This document shows, one piece after another, positions 8,253 to 13,635 of a DNA stretch of 13,635 bases. Under the pieces are notes generated by a model. The model had not been told where the DNA came from, did no database searches, and was given only the letters and a program-made list of their open reading frames with translations. The first letter of the stretch is position 1. Every line of letters starts with the position of its first letter. The translations under genes were made by a program, and so were the position numbers. Source of the stretch: Sulfurovum sp. (GTDB taxonomy: Bacteria > Campylobacterota > Campylobacteria > Campylobacterales > Sulfurovaceae); the NCBI GenBank assembly GCA_027066595.1, contig JAMONG010000094.1, positions 1-13,635 of the forward strand. Direction: 5' to 3'.

Positions 8253-8990
8253 ATGAAAATACTACTTGCACCAAGTGAAACAAAAAAAAGAGGAGGAGAA
8301 CTCTCTTTTAATCCAAACGGACTTCTTTTTGAAGAATTAGCCCCACACCGTATGAAACTTTTACATACATATATCAATGTTTTACAACAAGGAGACATGC
8401 AAATTCTCTCTAAAATGTTTGGTATTAAAAAAGAAGCTGACATTCTTAAACACAAAAAAGACATCATCCATGAACTTACCATGAAAGCCATAGAACGTTA
8501 CACTGGTGTTGCTTTTGAGTATCTTAGTTATGAGGAGCTAAATACTAAAGCACAAGCTTATGTAGATAGCCATGTCATCCTCTTCTCAAATCTCTTTGGA
8601 CCTATTAAAGCTTCCGACCTCATCCCCGAGTATAAACTCAAACAAGGGGAAGCGGTGACCGACATTAAAACTGAAAAGTTTTACAATGAACACTCTGCAC
8701 ATCTAATGGAAGCATATCTTGCAAATGAAGAGATACTTGATTTACGTGCAGGGTTTTATGACAAATTTTACAAACCCACTAAGCCCTATACTACTCTTAA
8801 ATTTATCAAAAATGGTAAGGTTGTCTCTCACTGGGCAAAAGCCTATAGAGGCATTGTCTTACGTGAGATAGCTAAGGCAGGCGTTACTAGCATAGAAGCA
8901 TTTATGAAACTTCCTATAGAAGGGTTAAGTATCCATGAGATACAAACTAGGAAGAATAAAACTGAGATTATATACAACATAGAGAACTAA
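8253..8990 (+). CDS. yaaA: YaaA/DUF328 (UPF0246) peroxide-stress protein
   Basis: In E. coli YaaA limits free intracellular iron during peroxide stress and binds DNA; the exact reaction is unsettled. The 245-residue product (E. coli: 258) has the family landmarks in order: an N-terminal strand MKILLAPSETK, the central LFSNLFGPIKASDLIPEYKL (matching LYGVLRPLDLMQPYRL), and the C-terminal basic motif SHWAKAYRGIVLREI (matching SFYAKKARGLMSRFI). It is cytoplasmic, with no signal peptide. The ribosome binding site is weak (AGGT, about 11 bases before the ATG). Its promoter region is shared with the divergent tRNA-tuf unit. An AT-rich TATAGTATACT lies about 40 bases upstream and may be the -10 region. 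Confidence 0.9.
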   Translation: MKILLAPSETKKRGGELSFNPNGLLFEELAPHRMKLLHTYINVLQQGDMQILSKMFGIKKEADILKHKKDIIHELTMKAIERYTGVAFEYLSYEELNTKAQAYVDSHVILFSNLFGPIKASDLIPEYKLKQGEAVTDIKTEKFYNEHSAHLMEAYLANEEILDLRAGFYDKFYKPTKPYTTLKFIKNGKVVSHWAKAYRGIVLREIAKAGVTSIEAFMKLPIEGLSIHEIQTRKNKTEIIYNIEN

Positions 8991-9025
8991 TTCACCCTCG
9001 TATGTCTCAAGGCATTTAATATATA

Positions 9026-9056
9026 GAGGGGAAAGTGTTAGTTCTTACTTTTCCTC
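9026..9056. terminator. Hairpin between convergent yaaA and HAD phosphatase
   Basis: GAGG-GGAAAGT pairs with ACTTTTCCTC through ten base pairs with one bulge around a 10-nt loop, 35 bases after yaaA and 28 bases after the facing gene. U-runs are weak on both sides (the minus side gives UAUAUAUUAAA). It is probably a shared terminator. Confidence 0.5.
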
Positions 9057-9083
9057 TTGTGCTGAAATAGACCAGATAAATAT

Positions 9084-9773
9084 TTATATTTTTTCTATAA
9101 GTCGTACTGCCTGATAGGCATCTTTTACAACAAAATCCGCATATTCATCAAGGTCCTCTTTAGTTCCATACCCACAAAGGACACCGATGCTCCCAATATC
9201 AGCTCTTTCTGCTGCTATCATGTCAGCAGTAGTATCACCAACCATATACGTTACTTTCCCATAATGATACCCTAGTGCATTCATCGCACGTTCTACTGGT
9301 TCTGGATCTGGTTTTGGATTTGTTACATCTTCTCTACCTATGAGTATATTGAAGTGTTTCATAATGTCAAAATGTTCAAGAAGTATACGCGAGTACTCAC
9401 TAGTCTTAGTGGTTACTACACCTAGCCTTCCATGGTTTTCTGCCAGTTCAAGTGCTTCTCTTACGTTAGGTAAAAGTACGGTTTTTTCTGTGTGTATTGT
9501 CTTATAGTGCTCTTTATATGCCTTTGCATAATCCATAGACTTAGCCTCATCTACACCAAGTTTTACAAACATTACTTCAAGGGGTAACCCTATAAGCGAC
9601 TTTATTGCCTCTGGGGTAGGTACATCTTTTCCAAAAGCCTCATATGCTTTTTCAAAACTTTCCAAAATCGCTTCAGTTGAGTCTATCAGTGTTCCATCAA
9701 GATCAAACAAGATTATCTTTGCTCTTGTTTTAGTCTCTTTCAATTGGTACATAGTACTTTGGGCATTTGCCAT
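9084..9773 (-). CDS. HAD-superfamily phosphatase (phosphoglycolate phosphatase/PpaX-like)
   Basis: A 229-residue cytoplasmic hydrolase of the haloacid dehalogenase superfamily, Gph/PpaX/beta-phosphoglucomutase group. Motif I is FDLDGTLIDS with nucleophile Asp24 and acid/base Asp26. The helical cap follows (about 35-95), then motif II VVTTKT, motif III Lys in NPKPDPEPV, and motif IV VGDTTADMIAAERA with the metal-binding aspartates. The start is taken at 9773 because AAGGATACACAA precedes it; the first 18 residues before the core are not conserved, and a later start at Met8 is possible. Substrate (phosphoglycolate, pyrophosphate or a sugar phosphate) cannot be read from the motifs. It is divergent from the microprotein-SUI1 pair. 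Confidence 0.85.
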   Translation of the reverse strand: MANAQSTMYQLKETKTRAKIILFDLDGTLIDSTEAILESFEKAYEAFGKDVPTPEAIKSLIGLPLEVMFVKLGVDEAKSMDYAKAYKEHYKTIHTEKTVLLPNVREALELAENHGRLGVVTTKTSEYSRILLEHFDIMKHFNILIGREDVTNPKPDPEPVERAMNALGYHYGKVTYMVGDTTADMIAAERADIGSIGVLCGYGTKEDLDEYADFVVKDAYQAVRLIEKI

Positions 9774-9801
9774 TTGTGTATCCTTCTTTCAAGTTTTGTA
9801 C

Positions 9802-9818
9802 TTTTAGATCATCTAAAA
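9802..9818. promoter_or_regulatory. 17-bp palindrome upstream of the HAD gene
   Basis: TTTTAGAT-C-ATCTAAAA is perfectly symmetric about one base and lies 29 bases before the HAD phosphatase ATG, in the divergent intergenic region. It fits a dimeric repressor operator or a small 5'-UTR hairpin; no regulator is identified. Confidence 0.4.
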
Positions 9819-9919
9819 ATAGATAATATATTTCGCATAATACCCAGTATATATAAACCCAAATTTAAATCTATCGTGTCAAAGTAGTAAAAACAAAGAA
9901 AAATAAGACAGAGATAATA

Positions 9920-9925
9920 TATAAT
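9920..9925 (+). promoter_or_regulatory. Possible -10 box for the microprotein-SUI1 pair
   Basis: TATAAT lies 19 bases before the ATG of the 33-residue frame, in a very AT-rich stretch, with no clear -35 box. The resulting 5' leader would be short but would include the AAAGG binding site. Confidence 0.4.
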
Positions 9926-9943
9926 ATAAAAAAATAAAGGTTG

Positions 9944-10045
9944 ATGATGCAACTACCCTCAGATGACACACTCTACAAAATACTTATTTTCTTACTCTCT
10001 CTCATGGTAGTGCTTGGCATACTATTTGACACAGACTACAACTAA
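9944..10045 (+). CDS. Putative 33-residue single-span membrane microprotein
   Basis: I do not recognise this frame. It starts with two consecutive ATGs, preceded by AAAGG at 4-8 bases. The first dozen residues are polar, with MMQLPSDDTLY. One uninterrupted hydrophobic segment follows, KILIFLLSLMVVLGILF (residues 12-28), and it ends with the acidic tail DTDYN. A polar-TM-acidic layout of this length is what a small membrane protein looks like, and the stop is nine bases before the next start, with the SUI1 binding site overlapping the stop. That suggests co-transcription and possible translational coupling. It is too short for standard gene callers. It could be chance, but binding site, hydrophobic block and spacing all agree. 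Confidence 0.55.
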   Translation: MMQLPSDDTLYKILIFLLSLMVVLGILFDTDYN

Positions 10046-10054
10046 AGGTAAAGC

Positions 10055-10387
10055 ATGAAAAAAAATCTATTTGAAATGGGTGCGGACTTTGGTGATGCGT
10101 GGTCATCTGATAATAAAAATAAATCTGATAAAAAAATCTCTACTGAGATAAAAGAACCCAACAAACACCAACTCCACTTTGCAAAAGAAAAACGTAGAGG
10201 GAAAGTAGTGACCATCGTAAAACCATTTTACTTAGCTAAAAGTGATTTACAAGCTTTAGTGAAAACACTTAAAAAGAAACTTGGTACAGGTGGGACAATT
10301 AAAGAAGAAAGTTTAGAGTTTCAAGGTGACATCTCTACACAGCTCCGTAAACATTTGGATGCTGTGGGATATAGGTTTAAAAATTAG
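10055..10387 (+). CDS. SUI1/YciH-family translation initiation factor-like protein
   Basis: A 110-residue protein of the SUI1 (eIF1-like) family; YciH of E. coli is the reference member and has been linked to start-codon discrimination and stress translation. The first 45 residues are polar and probably disordered. The SUI1 fold covers about 46-108, with RRGKVVTIVKPFYL, the family stretch LVKTLKKKLGTGGTIKEESL (YciH: LKKKCGCGGAVKDGVIE) and FQGDISTQLRKHL. The binding site AAAGGTAAAGC overlaps the stop of the upstream microprotein frame. The gene ends inside a hairpin and overlaps by a few bases the end of the facing phosphatase remnant. Confidence 0.88.
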   Translation: MKKNLFEMGADFGDAWSSDNKNKSDKKISTEIKEPNKHQLHFAKEKRRGKVVTIVKPFYLAKSDLQALVKTLKKKLGTGGTIKEESLEFQGDISTQLRKHLDAVGYRFKN

Positions 10388-10395
10388 TTTAAACC
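10374..10395. terminator. Bidirectional terminator hairpin at the SUI1 3' end
   Basis: GGTTTAAA-AATTAG-TTTAAACC is a perfect 8-bp inverted repeat covering the stop codons of the SUI1 gene and of the facing remnant. On the plus strand it is followed by TTTTAAATAG, so it fits an intrinsic terminator best in that direction. Confidence 0.6.
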
Positions 10396-10548
10396 TTTTA
10401 AATAGTCTATATATATTTTGAGTGTAATTTCCATATACGGTGACTTTATATAGTTAGGTCTTATTTTAGCTATCTCTTCTTGGGCTTCTTCTAGGCTATA
10501 TCTTTTAAAAAGTAGCCATGCTGAAGTGAGTAATACTAATACACTATT
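10384..10548 (-). pseudogene. C-terminal remnant of a dual-specificity phosphatase-like gene
   Basis: A 54-codon frame immediately behind the hydrolase-methyltransferase gene, with no start codon before its only internal Met. It begins NSVLVLLTSAWLLFKRYSLE, continues EEAQEEIAKIRPNYIKSP and ends near DYLKGLN. This resembles the segment after the CxxxxxRS P-loop of dual-specificity phosphatases, where RS is followed by a hydrophobic helix with AWL, then EEA..IR..RP. The catalytic cysteine and everything upstream are missing; the frame starts at what would be the P-loop serine and overlaps the hydrolase stop by a few bases. Related clusters in other bacteria carry a PAP2/dual-specificity phosphatase gene, so I read this as a deletion remnant. 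The similarity is recognised by eye only. Alternatives are a frameshifted extension of the upstream gene or a chance frame. Confidence 0.55.
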
Positions 10549-12265
10549 TTACCTTTGTGTATTTTGATGATGAAACCGTAAATATTCCCCAATCATCTAT
10601 AGCCATACTCTCTTTTTCAAAACCTCGTTGGGTAAAGAGTGTATCTAACTCATATTGACTTCGACGACGCATAATCCACTTCTCTTGTTGGTGATTGCCT
10701 AAGACATTGGCTATCTGTTCTAACTGTGGGTGCCACGGCTGCCCAGTATAAAGTAAATACCCCTCTTCTTGAATGATAGCAGAGACACCATCCATGGCTA
10801 CCCCTATAAGGTCATTGTCTTCAAAGAGTTCAAATACCCCTGAGATAATGACGATATTTGGTCTATACCCTTCAGTATCATAATTGCTAGCATCAAAAGC
10901 ATCACTTTGTGTATAGTTAATGTTTGATAAATTTCGTTCTTTTGCTAAAGCTCTACCCTCTTGTACATTTTGTTCTTGGTAGTCACGTACTTGTATTTCT
11001 ACTTCTGGGTGAGCCTCTGCTACTTCTATAAGGTAACGTGCAGGTCCTCCTGCTATGTCCAAGATACGTACCTTTTCACCTTTTTCTTGAAGCAGTGCTA
11101 TTTTTGCTTTGCTTGCTTCTATCATATTTACTTTACGTTGTCTAATGCCTTTCCAACCTATGCTCTCTAGGTAATTTTTGTCTATCATCTTTCCTAGCCA
11201 TGTGATACCACTGGGTTCATTTTTATAGACATAATCTAAAGTCACACCTGAGTCAAACCCATATTTTAAGCCTATTTTCATACCATCACTCATAAACCCT
11301 AGTGTTTTCATCATATAGCGTTGCGTAAAAAAAGAAGCTTCTTTCCATAAAGGAAGTGTTCCAAAGGCGATGAGGTCTTTCTCTTTTTGTGTCACGCGTA
11401 CCATTTTATCTAACATCAAAGGGTCGTCTTTAGCATAACATGCTTCCATAAAAGAGGCTATCTCTGCGATGGCTTTTTGCTGTTCACTTTCATACAGTAC
11501 TCCATGGTAAAAACCTTCTAGTTTGACAAAACGTTTAAAAGGTGAAGAAAGTTTTGCATAAAAGTTTCCCTGTGCACCACTCTGTACCACATAGTCTTTT
11601 GTGGCTGAAAGTACAAGTATTGGTGTCACTATCGTTTCTGCATCTTTTAACACTCTTTGTGCGGTGTCTAGCAATGTTGTCAACTGTCTTGCAGGGATGT
11701 GTGGCGTGATGAGATTGTCTTCATCATAACGCTTTTGTTCTGCCTCGTCATGGGTAAGAAATTTTGATTTCACATAAGACTTGATGTTTAACTTTGGTTT
11801 GAACTTGATAGCTAATTTCAAAAATGCTTTTGCAAAAGGAAAATAAAGTTTTATCTTAAATGCAGGAGCAATAAGTGCTACCCCTCTTACCTTGGGAGCA
11901 TAATCATGCACCCAAGTACTCGCAGTCACCCCTGCCACAGAGTTAGCAATAATAAAAATATCTTCTTGCTTCTTACCCTCTTTTTCACATATAAAAGAGA
12001 CAAAAGCATCTAAGTCTCGTATAAAATGCATAAACTCATAACTGGCTTCTGCTTCTGTATGTCCATGTCCTCTGTTGTCATAAGAAAATATCTTATATCC
12101 TTCAAATTCTGGTTTAGCGACAATATTTTCTAGCCGTCCTGAGTGTTCATGTCCTCTATGCAAGATGATAAGTATCCGTCCATTAGACTCCACCTCATGT
12201 TCCCATTCTCTGTAAAAAAGTTTTATATTATCAAAACTTTTAAATGTACCATCGACCATTTTCAT
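10544..12265 (-). CDS. Bifunctional alpha/beta hydrolase / class I SAM-dependent methyltransferase
   Basis: A 573-residue fusion. The N-terminal half (about 1-275) is a monoacylglycerol-lipase-like alpha/beta hydrolase. It has LHRGHEHSGR after strand 3, YDNRGHGHT, a nucleophile elbow ANSVAG with Ser109 (the usual GxSxG is relaxed), Asp224 in SATKDYVV and His254 in FYHG. The C-terminal half (about 315-568) is a Rossmann methyltransferase with VRILDIAGGPARYL (399-412) as the SAM-binding motif I, VRDYQEQNV as the acidic second strand, and SGVFELFEDNDL. The start at 12265 has AAGGACTTAAT before it; a second ATG two codons on is less well placed. There is no signal peptide. The gene follows plsC after a 64-base spacer that contains a large hairpin. 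The pairing of an esterase with a methyltransferase suggests modification of a lipid or headgroup; the substrate is unknown. Confidence 0.9.
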   Translation of the reverse strand: MKMVDGTFKSFDNIKLFYREWEHEVESNGRILIILHRGHEHSGRLENIVAKPEFEGYKIFSYDNRGHGHTEAEASYEFMHFIRDLDAFVSFICEKEGKKQEDIFIIANSVAGVTASTWVHDYAPKVRGVALIAPAFKIKLYFPFAKAFLKLAIKFKPKLNIKSYVKSKFLTHDEAEQKRYDEDNLITPHIPARQLTTLLDTAQRVLKDAETIVTPILVLSATKDYVVQSGAQGNFYAKLSSPFKRFVKLEGFYHGVLYESEQQKAIAEIASFMEACYAKDDPLMLDKMVRVTQKEKDLIAFGTLPLWKEASFFTQRYMMKTLGFMSDGMKIGLKYGFDSGVTLDYVYKNEPSGITWLGKMIDKNYLESIGWKGIRQRKVNMIEASKAKIALLQEKGEKVRILDIAGGPARYLIEVAEAHPEVEIQVRDYQEQNVQEGRALAKERNLSNINYTQSDAFDASNYDTEGYRPNIVIISGVFELFEDNDLIGVAMDGVSAIIQEEGYLLYTGQPWHPQLEQIANVLGNHQQEKWIMRRRSQYELDTLFTQRGFEKESMAIDDWGIFTVSSSKYTKVK

Positions 12266-12301
12266 ATTAAGTCCTTTTCAAGCATTTTAGACAGTATACA
12301 T

Positions 12302-12348
12302 AAAATACTATAAAGTGTCAAGTGGTGCTTTACACTTTATAGTATTTT
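12302..12348 (-). terminator. 17-bp inverted repeat between plsC and the hydrolase gene
   Basis: AAAATACTATAAAGTGT pairs perfectly over 17 bp with its mirror, around a 13-nt loop. The first arm in transcript direction overlaps the last codons and stop of plsC. The second arm ends in TTTTATG. The length of the arms makes it terminator- or attenuator-like inside the operon, although it is poor in GC. A TATACT (12293-12298) beyond it could start a separate transcript for the hydrolase gene. Confidence 0.6.
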
Positions 12349-12956
12349 TCTTCTAATCCTTTTATACTACTCTCTAGCCTTTGAGTAAAAGCTTTGTTAT
12401 TTTCATCTTCAAGATACAGTGCCTCCCCTATGCTCACATCTATAATAAAAGGTACAAAAAGTGCCTCACCTTTAGGTAAAACTTTTCCTGCACCATGAAT
12501 ATAGATGGGTACAACAGGGATAGAAGGAAACTCTTTTACTAAATGAGCGATGCCTGTCTTAAAGGTACTCATCTCTTCAGGTACACCACGGCTACCTTCA
12601 GGAAAAACGATGATGATATCACTATTTTTTAAAGCTTTCATTACCCCCAATAAAGGGTGTCCCTCTTCTTTAGTAGGTTTTCGTTTAAGCGGAATAATAC
12701 CTATAACATTTTGTGAGAACCAAGAAAACCATCTGTTTTTCATAAAATAATCTGCAGCTGCAACAGGTCTCACTTGATTTATCTGAGATAGAGGAAAGAG
12801 GCTCATAAGTACCATCGTATCTAAATGGCTGTTATGATTTGCAGCAATGATACAAGGACCTTTTAATGGCAACTTCTCTTTGCCTACTACATGCACTCCA
12901 GAGATGATGAGTACTAAAGGACGAACAAAAAGTGTAAAAAACAGTTTTTTCAACAT
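12330..12956 (-). CDS. PlsC-like lysophospholipid/1-acylglycerol-3-phosphate acyltransferase
   Basis: A 208-residue member of the PlsC acyltransferase family, which transfers an acyl chain to lysophosphatidic acid to give phosphatidic acid at the cytoplasmic membrane. Motif I is NHNSHLD (residues 40-46; catalytic His41 and Asp46 in HX4D). Motif III is FPEGSRG (118-124). A VPIYIHG stretch follows, corresponding to motif IV. A hydrophobic N-terminus (about 5-22) may touch the membrane. AGGAGAAAAAG before the ATG overlaps the stop of the upstream cdsA-like gene, nine bases away, so the two are probably coupled. PlsC and CdsA catalyse consecutive steps, which supports a lipid pathway role. It may be a paralogue of the housekeeping plsC; this cannot be decided from the window. 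Confidence 0.9.
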   Translation of the reverse strand: MLKKLFFTLFVRPLVLIISGVHVVGKEKLPLKGPCIIAANHNSHLDTMVLMSLFPLSQINQVRPVAAADYFMKNRWFSWFSQNVIGIIPLKRKPTKEEGHPLLGVMKALKNSDIIIVFPEGSRGVPEEMSTFKTGIAHLVKEFPSIPVVPIYIHGAGKVLPKGEALFVPFIIDVSIGEALYLEDENNKAFTQRLESSIKGLEEKYYKV

Positions 12957-12965
12957 CTTTTTCTC

Positions 12966-13635
12966 CTAATAATAAAGATAATACACATAATGAAAGAACA
13001 GTGGAGTCGTATAAACAAGACTATCTACTCTGTCAAGTATGCCACCATGTCCTGGCAGCATATTGCCAGAGTCTTTGACTCCTATGTCACGTTTAATCAT
13101 AGAAATAACCACATCACCTATGAATCCTCCTCCTGAGATAATCATCCCTGCTACAAGTGCTTCAAACCAAGTAAATGGTGTTAAAAATGAAAACATCACA
13201 GCCAAAATACTGATACTTACAAAAGCTCCCACAAACCCTTCTACCGTTTTATTTGGGCTTACTTTTGGGACTATTTTTCGCTTACCAATAGACTTTCCCC
13301 AGAGGTATTGAAGTATGTCATTAAGTTCAGTAAGAAGTACCAAATAAAGTACAAGTTCGGTTCCCCCAACGCCATGGCTTTTTACTGGTTCTAACGTTAT
13401 CATATACGCTAAGTGAGAAAGCCCAAAGACAAACATCATCAAACCCCATTGCACGCGTGAAGTATTTTCTAAAAACCCTTTAGTCTCACCTATGAGTACT
13501 TGCTTAAAAGGTAAAAGTAAAAAGAGAAATACAGGTATCCAAATAATAAACATCCCATACCACCCAATGCCAGCAAAATAGTACTGTGGTATGATAGACA
13601 GATAAGCATAAAACATTACACGCCTATCTGTCTGA
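12966..13635 (-). CDS. Phosphatidate cytidylyltransferase (CdsA-like), N-terminus off the window
   Basis: CdsA enzymes make CDP-diacylglycerol from phosphatidic acid and CTP in the inner membrane. The C-terminal 222 residues are visible. The frame stays open to the window edge (QTDRRVMFYAYLSII), so the Met at 13616 is not taken as the start and the true N-terminus lies outside. The family signature is intact: SMIKRDIGVKDSG, then LPGHGG and ILDRVD near the C-terminus, plus VSPNKTVEGFVGA and LNDILQYLWGKSIGKR. There are several hydrophobic membrane segments. The protein is tightly linked to plsC. It resembles the cdsA-like genes of clusters that also hold a CDP-alcohol phosphatidyltransferase, which might lie beyond the edge. 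Confidence 0.9.
   Translation of the reverse strand, partial: QTDRRVMFYAYLSIIPQYYFAGIGWYGMFIIWIPVFLFLLLPFKQVLIGETKGFLENTSRVQWGLMMFVFGLSHLAYMITLEPVKSHGVGGTELVLYLVLLTELNDILQYLWGKSIGKRKIVPKVSPNKTVEGFVGAFVSISILAVMFSFLTPFTWFEALVAGMIISGGGFIGDVVISMIKRDIGVKDSGNMLPGHGGILDRVDSLVYTTPLFFHYVYYLYY

Overview
The window comes from an AT-rich Campylobacterota (epsilonproteobacterial) chromosome, most likely a Sulfurovum- or Sulfurimonas-like organism. This rests on the character of the RpoB, EF-Tu and ribosomal proteins, the base composition, and AAGG/AGGAG-type ribosome binding sites. The genus is an inference; no 16S rRNA gene is present.

Left two thirds (1-8161, all minus strand, reading right to left): a long information-processing unit. 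It starts at a textbook TTGACA-17-TATAAT promoter (8133-8161). It continues through tRNA-Thr(UGU), tRNA-Tyr(GUA), tRNA-Gly(UCC), tRNA-Thr(GGU), tuf, rpmG, tRNA-Trp(CCA), secE, nusG, rplK, rplA, rplJ, rplL and rpoB, which runs off the left edge after 830 codons. The order Thr-Tyr-Gly-Thr-tuf equals thrU-tyrU-glyT-thrT-tufB of E. coli, and secE-nusG-rplKAJL-rpoB is the classical order. Most gene junctions carry a short RNA hairpin, mostly without a U-run, which suggests processing or pausing signals rather than terminators. A probable L10 autoregulatory leader precedes rplJ, and a terminator-like hairpin with an overlapping alternative pairing lies between rplJ and rplL.

Middle (8162-10395): a yaaA/DUF328 peroxide-stress gene (plus) faces a HAD-family phosphatase (minus) across a hairpin. 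Divergent from the phosphatase is a plus-strand pair: an unannotated 33-residue single-membrane-segment microprotein and a SUI1/YciH-type protein.

Right (10384-13635, minus strand): a lipid-metabolism cluster read as cdsA-like cytidylyltransferase (5' end off the window), plsC-like acyltransferase, and a 573-residue fusion of an alpha/beta hydrolase with a class I SAM methyltransferase. Directly after the fusion gene lies a 54-codon frame with no start codon that resembles the C-terminus of a dual-specificity phosphatase. It is probably the remnant of the phosphatase gene that accompanies this cluster in other bacteria. The cluster is the best candidate here for an incompletely described pathway: CdsA and PlsC handle CDP-diacylglycerol and phosphatidic acid, while the substrate of the hydrolase-methyltransferase is unknown.
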